A stretch of 11,215 bases of DNA, taken from positions 1 to 11,215 of the forward strand of contig JAJZFR010000284.1 in the NCBI GenBank assembly GCA_021805265.1, written 5' to 3'. How positions within the stretch are numbered: position 1 is the stretch's first letter; the number at the start of each line of letters is the position of its first letter. A program made the position numbers and the translations under genes. The notes beneath the pieces are model-generated. The model was not told the origin of the DNA and did no database searches. It worked only from the letters and a program-made list of their open reading frames with translations. Of the stretch, positions 1 through 5,590 are shown one piece after another. The DNA comes from Acidobacteriota bacterium. Its GTDB lineage: Bacteria; Acidobacteriota; Terriglobia; Terriglobales; Acidobacteriaceae.

Positions 1-1006
1 CTTCTTCAGCATGTGTCGCGATGAGAAACTGAACTCCGCTCTTCGTACTCTTTTCGCGGAAATACTCCATGACCTCGCGCTGGAGGCTGGTATGCAGATG
101 GGCGTCTGGCTCGTCGAGAAGAATTGTGGTTGGTCTGTAACCATAGAGAAAAGCGAGCAGTGTGAGAGTCTGGTGGAACCCACTTCCGCCGGAAATGATG
201 TCGTAATCTTTATTCCCATTTCCAGTCGCTTTCCGAAATTCGAGATCAATCTGCGTATCGACACCTGGGCGATACTTCGGCGACTGAAGTTTTACTGAAA
301 ACCATTTTTCAACGACCTTGACAATTTCATCCCAGTCTTTCCGTTCAGGATTCATTTTGCCTTTGGTCAAAGGTGGTTCTGGAGTTTGTTGCGCATTCTG
401 CGGGCTGTACACGCGATACAAAAGATTACGCAAAACGCTGCCCGGCTGCGCCTTGCCGACCTGCTTGCGCATCGGTCCATCGTCTCGCCACTCTTCAATT
501 GGTTCAAGACCGGAAAATGGCGGAACATAGGCAATGATTGGCAGTACGCCTGCATCCTTCAATTTCTTGAATTCGGCCCATCCACCAACGGGAATTGCGT
601 AGATGCTCTGGGGCGACTGGTATCGAAGCTCAACAGCAAAGCTATATTCGCTCTGATTTTGTGTCCACGTGAGACCGATGTGGATCAGGATGTATTGAGA
701 CGCCGAATTTTCCTTCCCCTTTGCAGAGGTAGCGTTGAATCGGTCTGAGCGGTTACGCCACAAAAGATTGAACTCGGGCAGAGGCAGTGCAGTAAAACCT
801 GGCAGGACGATCTGGATACCGCTCGAACCCTTGCGGTTTGCGCCCGAGCGCCCGAACTCTTCGACACAAAACTGCCAGATGGCGATTGCCTGCAGGATCG
901 TGCTCTTGCCGCTATTGTTGCGCCCCAGCAGTAGGTCATACTGACCGAAGTTATATTCCTGATCTTCGATACTCTTGAAGTTTTTAAGATGTAGCTTCAT
1001 GATCAT
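1..1006 (-). CDS. AAA/ABC-type ATPase (SMC/OLD-like, AAA_15/AAA_21 class), C-terminus beyond the window
   Basis: Reading the complement from 1006 gives 335 uninterrupted codons, still open at base 1. Visible motifs are an N-terminal beta strand (MKLHLKNFKSIED), Walker A GRNNSGKST (residues 28-36), a likely Q-loop region AYVPPFSGLEP (159-169), an ABC-signature-like SGGSGFHQT (272-280), Walker B TILLDEPDAHLH (294-305) and a switch histidine in LIATHAEE (328-335). This is a complete ABC-fold nucleotide-binding domain of the kind found in OLD/RecF/SMC-like proteins; any nuclease (Toprim) or other C-terminal domain lies outside the window. ATG at 1006 is preferred over ATG at 1000 because GGAGGT (1021-1016) lies 10 nt before it. 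The gene follows the murC stop by 48 bp on the same strand and no promoter is seen in the gap, so co-transcription is likely. Its G+C is clearly lower than its neighbours, suggesting transfer. The biological role (repair, anti-phage defence, other) cannot be decided here. Confidence 0.87.
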   Translation of the reverse strand, partial: MIMKLHLKNFKSIEDQEYNFGQYDLLLGRNNSGKSTILQAIAIWQFCVEEFGRSGANRKGSSGIQIVLPGFTALPLPEFNLLWRNRSDRFNATSAKGKENSASQYILIHIGLTWTQNQSEYSFAVELRYQSPQSIYAIPVGGWAEFKKLKDAGVLPIIAYVPPFSGLEPIEEWRDDGPMRKQVGKAQPGSVLRNLLYRVYSPQNAQQTPEPPLTKGKMNPERKDWDEIVKVVEKWFSVKLQSPKYRPGVDTQIDLEFRKATGNGNKDYDIISGGSGFHQTLTLLAFLYGYRPTTILLDEPDAHLHTSLQREVMEYFREKSTKSGVQFLIATHAEE

Positions 1007-1054
1007 CGAATGACTGACCTCCACGCATGGCTGCTTTGGCTTTGAATGCTGATT

Positions 1055-2431
1055 CTACTGCCCACGCTCCAGCGCGTCGAGCAGCATCGGCGCAAGCTGG
1101 CTCACGCTCCCCGCCCCCAGCGTCAGGATCAGGTCGCCCGGTCGCGCCTGGGCCACAACCCGCTCCACCGCTGCCGCAAAATCCCGCGCATAGTCAGCCG
1201 CAGGAGTCGCGATGCGCGAGGCCAGCACCTCCCCGTCAATGCCCGGAATCGGCTCTTCGCTGGCCGCGTACACCGGCAGCACCGTCACCGAATCCGCCAG
1301 CGCAAACGCCGCGCTGAACTCCTCCATCAGGTCGCGTGTGCGCGTGTAACGATGCGGCTGAAACACCACATGCACCCGCGCATAGCCGCACTCCCGCGCC
1401 GCCCCCAGCGTGGCCACGATCTCCGTCGGATGGTGGCCATAATCATCCACCACGGCCACCCCATTCGCCCGCCCGCGCAATTGAAATCGCCGGTCAACTC
1501 CGCGAAAGCTCTCGAGGCCCTGCGCAATCGCCGCCTCGGCTATCTCCAACTGGCAGCCCACAGCCACCGCCGCCGTCGCATTCAGAATGTTGTGCCGGCC
1601 CGGCACACGCAGCGCAAACGGACCCAGCGCGCCGGTCGCCGTCACCACGCGAAAACGGCTGAACTCCCCGGCGCTCCCGCTCTGCCCGATCACCTCCAGC
1701 CGAAAATCCGCTCGCTCCGACTCGCCGTAGGTCAACACGCGCCGCCGCACACGCGGCAATATCCCCGCCAGCAGCGCATTATCCACGCACGCCGTCACCG
1801 CGCCATAGAACGGAACCCGGTCCATGAAGCTGAGAAATGCGGCCTCCACATCGGCCATATCGCGATAACAATCCATGTGTTCGCGGTCCAGATTCGTCAC
1901 AATCGCCAGGATCGGGGACAGCTTCAGAAACGAGCGGTCGCTTTCGTCCGCCTCGGCCACCAGATAATGCGACTTGCCCAGCCGAGCATTCGAACCCAGC
2001 GCATCCACCCGCCCGCCAACCACCACCGTAGGGTCAAGCCCGCCCGCCGCCAGCACCGCCGCAACCATTGAGGTCGTCGTCGTCTTCCCGTGCATCCCCG
2101 CCACGGCAATGCCATACTTCAGCCGCATCAGCTCGGCCAGCATCTCCGCCCGCTGGATCACCGGAATTCGCCGCTCCCGCGCCTCGGCTACCTCGGCATT
2201 CGTCTCGCTCACCGCAGAGCTGGTAACCACCACCGTCGCCCCGCCCAACTGCCCCCGCGCATGCCCTTCAAACACGGTCGCGCCAAGCTGCGCCAGACGA
2301 TCCGTAATCGCTGACCGTCTCTGATCCGAACCCGAGACGCGCATCCCCAGGTTGAGCAGTATCTCGGCGATCCCGCTCATGCCGATCCCGCCGATGCCGA
2401 TAAAGTGTACGTGCTGTTTTTGAATGAACAT
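1055..2431 (-). CDS. murC: UDP-N-acetylmuramate--L-alanine ligase
   Basis: Cytoplasmic ATP-dependent ligase that adds L-alanine to UDP-MurNAc, the first amino-acid step of peptidoglycan stem-peptide synthesis. The 458-residue product has the three Mur-ligase regions. The N-terminal UDP-binding Rossmann motif GIGGIGMSG is at 12-20. The central ATP-binding P-loop GMHGKTTTT is at 112-120, with EADESD (160-165), TNLDREHMD (179-187) and HNILNA (280-285). The C-terminal domain has DDYGHHPTE (329-337) and FQPHRYTRT (357-365). Length is close to the family norm. The ATG at 2431 places the GIGGIG loop at the usual distance; no good Shine-Dalgarno precedes it, and an extended -10-like TGTTACCCT lies about 38 bp upstream. 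It is not flanked by murG, ftsQ, ddl or ftsA as in a standard division/cell-wall cluster: upstream is a hypothetical gene, downstream an ATPase. Confidence 0.97.
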   Translation of the reverse strand: MFIQKQHVHFIGIGGIGMSGIAEILLNLGMRVSGSDQRRSAITDRLAQLGATVFEGHARGQLGGATVVVTSSAVSETNAEVAEARERRIPVIQRAEMLAELMRLKYGIAVAGMHGKTTTTSMVAAVLAAGGLDPTVVVGGRVDALGSNARLGKSHYLVAEADESDRSFLKLSPILAIVTNLDREHMDCYRDMADVEAAFLSFMDRVPFYGAVTACVDNALLAGILPRVRRRVLTYGESERADFRLEVIGQSGSAGEFSRFRVVTATGALGPFALRVPGRHNILNATAAVAVGCQLEIAEAAIAQGLESFRGVDRRFQLRGRANGVAVVDDYGHHPTEIVATLGAARECGYARVHVVFQPHRYTRTRDLMEEFSAAFALADSVTVLPVYAASEEPIPGIDGEVLASRIATPAADYARDFAAAVERVVAQARPGDLILTLGAGSVSQLAPMLLDALERGQ

Positions 2432-2468
2432 CGGGGAGACGCTGGACCCAATCAGGACAACAAAATCA

Positions 2469-2477
2469 AGGGTAACA
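2469..2477 (-). promoter_or_regulatory. Candidate extended -10 promoter element of murC
   Basis: The complement reads TGTTACCCT, i.e. TGn followed by TAnnnT, with T, A and T at the three most important -10 positions. It would start transcription near 2462, about 30 nt before the murC ATG. No convincing -35 hexamer is visible. The same TGWTANCCT pattern precedes acpS and the MCE gene, which is the main support. Confidence 0.3.
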
Positions 2478-2536
2478 AACCCTCCCCGATTCTTCCCGCG
2501 TCTCTGCGGTCTCCAACCAGCTTCCCCGGCTTCCCC

Positions 2537-2941
2537 TCAGGCAACCTCGGGCATGCCCCCGCGAACCGCCGCAATCTCCAACGGAAAACTGTATATCTCC
2601 AGATCGATACTCACGATCTCCGAGCCGCAGTCCTCGTTGCTCTGCCGCGTACACTGGCACAGTTCCGTCAGGCGAATATGCGCCGTCTGGCTCAGCTCCA
2701 GCCCAACCGCAACCAGCACCGTGTACATCTCCACGCAGTGCCGGCGCTCGAACTCGAACAGCAGGTTGATCACCCCCGTCTCATTCGCCCCGCGACTCAG
2801 AACCCATCCACCGCAGCCCAAAATTGCGCCCGTCATCGTCTGGATCAGCCGCGTCGGCTCTTCCGCCGTGGTCGCTTTGATCTGCAGCGCCCACGCCATG
2901 CTGATCCGGCCATTCGTGTTGGGTAACATCGCAGTATTCAT
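2537..2941 (-). CDS. Conserved-looking hypothetical protein
   Basis: Predicted 134-residue protein that I do not recognise. The chosen ATG at 2941 gives a start MNTAMLPNTNGRISMAWALQ. The frame stays open upstream to a GTG at 3028 (163 aa), but the extra residues look unstructured and a GATAAA -10-like hexamer (2962-2957) ends 16 nt before the ATG at 2941, favouring the shorter form. The sequence alternates amphipathic helix (EEPTRLIQTMTGAIL) and beta-like stretches (GVINLLFEFER, IVSIDLEIYSFPLE), suggesting a small alpha/beta domain, possibly ACT-like; that is only a shape argument. There is no signal peptide or membrane segment, so it is probably cytosolic. Five cysteines are scattered without a metal-site pattern. 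It ends 105 bp before murC on the same strand and is divergent from acpS. Reality of the gene rests on protein-like composition and open length; function unknown. Confidence 0.62.
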   Translation of the reverse strand: MNTAMLPNTNGRISMAWALQIKATTAEEPTRLIQTMTGAILGCGGWVLSRGANETGVINLLFEFERRHCVEMYTVLVAVGLELSQTAHIRLTELCQCTRQSNEDCGSEIVSIDLEIYSFPLEIAAVRGGMPEVA

Positions 2942-3080
2942 CGGAGTCTCTGGCCGGTTTATCGTCCTCCATGACGCTCCCATGACTTCTGTTGCGCTCC
3001 GATACGAGACTGCGTCACAGGCGGACACCTTCCCCCAATCCGGATCGCTCCATCCCCGGTCTGTTGCAAAGCAAAAGCTG

Positions 3081-3089
3081 TGATAGCCT
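3081..3089 (+). promoter_or_regulatory. Candidate extended -10 promoter element of acpS
   Basis: TGATAGCCT fits TGnTAnnnT. Counting about seven bases from the hexamer end puts the transcript start near 3096, only a few bases before the acpS ATG at 3100. The message would then be leaderless or nearly so, which agrees with the absence of a Shine-Dalgarno. TTGCAA at 3064-3069 is too close to be a normal -35. Confidence 0.35.
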
Positions 3090-3099
3090 GCGAATCAGT

Positions 3100-3489
3100 A
3101 TGCAGGCAGGCACCGGCATTGACATTACCGAGGTACCGCGCATCCGCGAATCCATCCAGCGATTCGGCGAGCGATTCCTCAACCGCGTCTACACTCCCAG
3201 CGAACAGGCTTACTGCCTGCGCAAGAAAAAAACCGCTGCGGAAAGTTTCGCCGCCCGCTTTGCCGCCAAGGAGGCAGCGGCCAAAGCCCTCGGAACCGGC
3301 ATCAGCCACGGCATCGGCTGGCTCGAGATCGAGGTCACACGCGACCCCAACGGACGGCCAGGGCTTCTCTTTCACGGCCGAGCCGCTGAGCGCGCCAGGA
3401 TCCTCGGTGTGTTTCAGGCCTCGCTTTCCCTCACCCACACCCGCGAACTCGCCATGGCCAGCGTCTCCCTCGAGTCCGCCGACAAATAG
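3100..3489 (+). CDS. acpS: Holo-[acyl-carrier-protein] synthase
   Basis: Cytoplasmic Mg-dependent phosphopantetheinyl transferase that moves 4'-phosphopantetheine from CoA to the conserved serine of ACP, activating fatty-acid synthesis. The 129-residue length is typical. The N-terminal GTGIDITEVPRI carries the metal-binding Asp8. The second hallmark FAAKEAAAKALGTG carries Glu58 and the Lys/Ala-rich helix (residues 54-67). The C-terminal strand region SLSLTHTRELAMASV (108-122) is also characteristic. The frame is open upstream to 2992, but the family motif demands a start immediately before it, so ATG 3100 is chosen. No ribosome-binding site is visible; translation may be from a leaderless transcript (see the element at 3081). 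The gene is divergent from the hypothetical gene ending its 5' side at 2941. Confidence 0.95.
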   Translation: MQAGTGIDITEVPRIRESIQRFGERFLNRVYTPSEQAYCLRKKKTAAESFAARFAAKEAAAKALGTGISHGIGWLEIEVTRDPNGRPGLLFHGRAAERARILGVFQASLSLTHTRELAMASVSLESADK

Positions 3490-3502
3490 GGAATCGCTGC
3501 AC

Positions 3503-3572
3503 AAGCCCTGCTTCTGAAGGGTACGGGCTTCCGCCCCGAGGGAAGGAAGAAGAGATTGATCCGAGCTTCCCT
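3503..3572 (+). other. Inverted repeats in the acpS-MCE gap
   Basis: The 138-bp gap 3490-3627 holds two inverted repeats: AAGCCC (3503-3508) with GGGCTT (3525-3530), and AGGGAAG (3539-3545) with CTTCCCT (3566-3572). Either could help end acpS transcription, but neither is followed by a T-run, and both stems are short. Listed as a possible weak termination zone only. Confidence 0.2.
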
Positions 3573-3595
3573 GACTCCGGCCTGGCCTCGCATTC

Positions 3596-3604
3596 TGTTA
3601 TCCT
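3596..3604 (+). promoter_or_regulatory. Candidate extended -10 promoter element of the MCE gene
   Basis: TGTTATCCT is the best TGnTATAAT match in the window (TATCCT, 4 of 6 plus the TG). It would give a leader of about 16 nt before the ATG at 3628. CTGACT at 3571-3576 is too far upstream (22 bp) to serve as a standard -35. Confidence 0.38.
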
Positions 3605-3627
3605 CACCTCAAGAAAGCGAGTGAACG

Positions 3628-4704
3628 ATGCCCAGCCAGCAGGAGCTTAAGTGGTCACAACTCAGAGTTGGCCTGGTCGTTATCGCCGCCCTCGCCGCCC
3701 TCAGTGTGCTCATCTTTCTCATGTCCGGCTCCACCGGAGGACTCTTCACCCGCAAGGTCAATCTACGCGCCTATTTTGACAATGCAAACGGGCTGACTGC
3801 GGGCGCTCCCGTCACCCTGGATGGCGTCACCATAGGCAGTGTCAACAGCGTTCGCATTCTCGCCCACCATGAGCCGGACGCGGTCGAGGTCAACCTCCGC
3901 GTCGGCGCTCAGTTCCTGCCCTCGCTCCACATCGACTCCACTGCGGCCATCGTTCAGGCCGGCGTTCTCGGCGACGCCTTCCTCGACATCTCTTCCGCCA
4001 CCGCCAATGGCCCCATGCCCACCGACGGAACCACCCTCCGCGTCGCCCGAGCACCCGGCATTCCAGAGGTCATCCGCACCAGTCAGCAGACCCTCACCAC
4101 CACCAACAGCGTCATCACCAAGCTCGGCACCGCCATGGACACCATCAACGGCGGCAAAGGCACCGCCAGCATGTTGATGAACGACCCGGAGGTTGCCCGC
4201 AACATCACCCGCATGATCGCCCAGTTGGAAATCCTCACCGAGCAGTTGTCCAGCGGAAAAGGCACCCTCGGCAAGCTCATCACCGACGACCAGCTCTACG
4301 ACCGCGCAAACTCCACCATCGACAAGCTCGACAACATCGCCACTCGCCTCCAGAACGGCCAGGGCACCGCAGGAAAGCTCATCCAGGACGACGCCCTCTA
4401 TCAGAACCTGAACACCGCCGTCATCAACACCAACACCCTGCTCTCGGGAATCAACTCCGGCAACGGCTCGCTCGGCAAACTCGCCCACGACCCAGCCTTC
4501 GCCCAGAAGGTCGAGGAGTCCGTCACCCGCCTCAATGACCTGCTCAAGGGCCTCGACGAAGGCAAAGGATCGCTCGGTCAACTCGTCGTCAATCGTTCCC
4601 TCTACGACCACGCCGACCAGACCCTGCAACAGAGCGGAGGTCTCGTCGCCGCCATGCGCAATGACCCCAAAAAATATCTCACCGTCCACGTCAAGCTCTT
4701 TTGA
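3628..4704 (+). CDS. MCE-domain (MlaD-family) protein with C-terminal 34-residue repeats
   Basis: MCE proteins are periplasmic, inner-membrane-anchored lipid-binding subunits that normally work with an MlaE permease and MlaF ATPase in phospholipid transport between membranes. The 358-residue product has a short cytosolic N-terminus, one transmembrane helix (about 13-33, GLVVIAALAALSVLIFLM), and an MCE domain (about 44-140, with the conserved GLTAGAPVTLDGVTIGSV segment). A long C-terminal region is built of five exact 34-residue repeats beginning GKGT/GQGT/GNGS/GKGS (glycines 176, 210, 244, 278, 312). Family MlaD proteins are about half as long, so the helical tail is the distinctive part. It may form an extended periplasmic shaft, as the helical tails of PqiB and mycobacterial Mce proteins do (inference). 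No mlaE or mlaF gene is in the window. The next gene starts 6 bases after its stop. Confidence 0.92.
   Translation: MPSQQELKWSQLRVGLVVIAALAALSVLIFLMSGSTGGLFTRKVNLRAYFDNANGLTAGAPVTLDGVTIGSVNSVRILAHHEPDAVEVNLRVGAQFLPSLHIDSTAAIVQAGVLGDAFLDISSATANGPMPTDGTTLRVARAPGIPEVIRTSQQTLTTTNSVITKLGTAMDTINGGKGTASMLMNDPEVARNITRMIAQLEILTEQLSSGKGTLGKLITDDQLYDRANSTIDKLDNIATRLQNGQGTAGKLIQDDALYQNLNTAVINTNTLLSGINSGNGSLGKLAHDPAFAQKVEESVTRLNDLLKGLDEGKGSLGQLVVNRSLYDHADQTLQQSGGLVAAMRNDPKKYLTVHVKLF
4153..4662 (+). repeat. Five tandem 102-bp (34-codon) protein repeats in the MCE gene
   Basis: Units start at 4153, 4255, 4357, 4459 and 4561 with no insertion or deletion between them. Each starts G-x-G-T/S-x-x-x-L followed by D/N-x-x-(L/F/V)-(Y/A) and a helical stretch. 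The DNA has diverged, so this is a protein-level repeat, not a recent DNA duplication. Confidence 0.9.
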
Positions 4705-4710
4705 TTTCAG

Positions 4711-5385
4711 ATGCTCCCCACATCCCTGAATTCGGCAGTCAGCGCGAAGAATATCTCCGCCAAGGAACACTGGGAGTCGGTTTACAGTTCTCGGCCCATC
4801 GAAGGCGTAAGCTGGTTTCGCCCTCATCTCGAAATTTCCTTCGCCGCCATGGTTCGGGCCATTGCCGCCCAGTCCCTGTCCCCTGCCACGGCTTCCATTC
4901 TCGATGTCGGCGGCGGCGCATCCACTCTGATCGACGATCTGCTCGAGTACGGCTGCCGCAGCGTAACCGTCCTCGATATTGCCCCGTCCGCGCTCGAGGC
5001 CGCGCGGCTTCGCCTCGGAACACAGGCGGCCCTGGTTCACTGGCTTTGCGCGGATATTCTCGATCCCGCGACCGCACTCCCGACCGTGGACATCTGGCAC
5101 GACCGCGCCGTCTTTCATTTCCTCGTCGAGCCGCCGGACCGCGAGCGCTACATCTCTGCCCTTCGCGCCTCGCTCCGCATCGGGGGACACCTCGTGCTCA
5201 GCACCTTTGGCCCGGAGGGTCCGGAGCGCTGCAGCGGCCTGCCAACCCGACGCTACAGCCACTCCTCGCTCGCCCGAGAACTCGGAGCCGGCTTCACCCT
5301 CCTCGACGGCCACACTTCCATTCACCAGACGCCATCCGGAGCGACGCAGCAGTTCACCACCGCGCATCTTCGCCGGAACTCCTGA
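4711..5385 (+). CDS. Class I SAM-dependent methyltransferase
   Basis: The 224-residue protein has the Rossmann methyltransferase signature: motif I ILDVGGGAST (63-72), the acidic residue for the SAM ribose in VTVLDIAPSAL (Asp89), CADILD (113-118) after strand 4, and DIWHDRAVFHFL (127-138) as the post-strand-4 motif. These fit the Methyltransf_11/12/25 group. The N-terminal HWESVYSSRPIEGVSWF (20-36) is typical of a subgroup of small cytosolic methyltransferases whose substrates are not reliably assigned; I do not name one. The start is the ATG six bases after the MCE stop, so translational coupling or at least co-transcription is likely; no separate promoter or good Shine-Dalgarno is visible. 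A much longer frame running into the peptidase gene overlaps it and is rejected. Confidence 0.9.
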   Translation: MLPTSLNSAVSAKNISAKEHWESVYSSRPIEGVSWFRPHLEISFAAMVRAIAAQSLSPATASILDVGGGASTLIDDLLEYGCRSVTVLDIAPSALEAARLRLGTQAALVHWLCADILDPATALPTVDIWHDRAVFHFLVEPPDRERYISALRASLRIGGHLVLSTFGPEGPERCSGLPTRRYSHSSLARELGAGFTLLDGHTSIHQTPSGATQQFTTAHLRRNS

Positions 5386-5425
5386 ATCTCCGGCTCAAAC
5401 CTGCCTGAGAACGATCCGTCTATCC

Positions 5426-5468
5426 GTTTTGATCTGCTGGAATTCCGGTTCCAAAACTCATGGTTTTG
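5426..5468 (+). other. Competing short inverted repeats after the methyltransferase gene
   Basis: CAAAAC (5452-5457) can pair either with GTTTTG at 5463-5468 (loop TCATG) or with GTTTTG at 5426-5431 (20-nt loop). It lies in the 205-bp gap between the methyltransferase and the peptidase, upstream of the candidate peptidase promoter. It could be a weak terminator of the upstream operon. Stems are A/T-rich and only 6 bp, so chance is quite possible. Confidence 0.2.
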
Positions 5469-5493
5469 CTCTGTCCAGGGATCGGGTTAGCCG

Positions 5494-5502
5494 TGATAGT
5501 GT
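5494..5502 (+). promoter_or_regulatory. Candidate extended -10 promoter element of the M13 peptidase gene
   Basis: TGATAGTGT keeps the TGnTAnnnT frame but not the CCT ending of the other three gene-linked copies. It would give a leader of about 80 nt before ATG 5591. No -35 at normal spacing is seen. Confidence 0.25.
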
Positions 5503-5590
5503 TTTACTCAGCGTTCCGGCACCACGCCGACCGCTCCGACTGGCAGATGCTTCCCCGCGTGTTGGCCAAGCCCATTCTGAAGGATTTTCG

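Noticed and set aside
11..748. Several short plus-strand frames (11-298, 318-530, 386-748)
   Set aside because: They lie opposite the continuous ATPase frame that carries Walker A, Walker B and signature motifs; none has a ribosome site or recognisable sequence.
998..1024. Alternative ATPase starts: ATG 1000 and GTG 1024
   Set aside because: ATG 1000 is 16 nt from the GGAGGT, too far; GTG 1024 lies before the Shine-Dalgarno and has none of its own. ATG 1006 has 10-nt spacing.
1046..2071. 341-codon plus-strand frame opposite murC
   Set aside because: Arg/His/Pro/Gln-rich shadow of murC, whose motifs are complete on the minus strand.
2942..3028. GTG 3028 as start of the hypothetical protein
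   Set aside because: The purine-rich GGGGGAAG directly abuts the GTG without spacing and the added residues look unstructured; ATG 2941 follows a GATAAA hexamer. The choice stays uncertain.
2992..3099. Upstream extension of acpS
   Set aside because: The AcpS family starts right at the GxGIDIxxVxRI motif; the extra residues are Arg/Pro/Ser-rich and cover the divergent promoter region.
3763..5367. 534-codon open frame on the minus strand opposite the MCE and methyltransferase genes
   Set aside because: Its product is Gly/Val/Glu-rich low-complexity sequence with no domain. It mirrors the frame of two well-supported plus-strand genes; NNC-rich codons make stop-free antisense frames common here.
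4979..5590. 204-codon N-terminal extension of the M13 peptidase frame
   Set aside because: It overlaps the methyltransferase gene in another frame, is Arg/Pro/Ser-rich, and would bury the signal peptide; ATG 5591 has a good Shine-Dalgarno.
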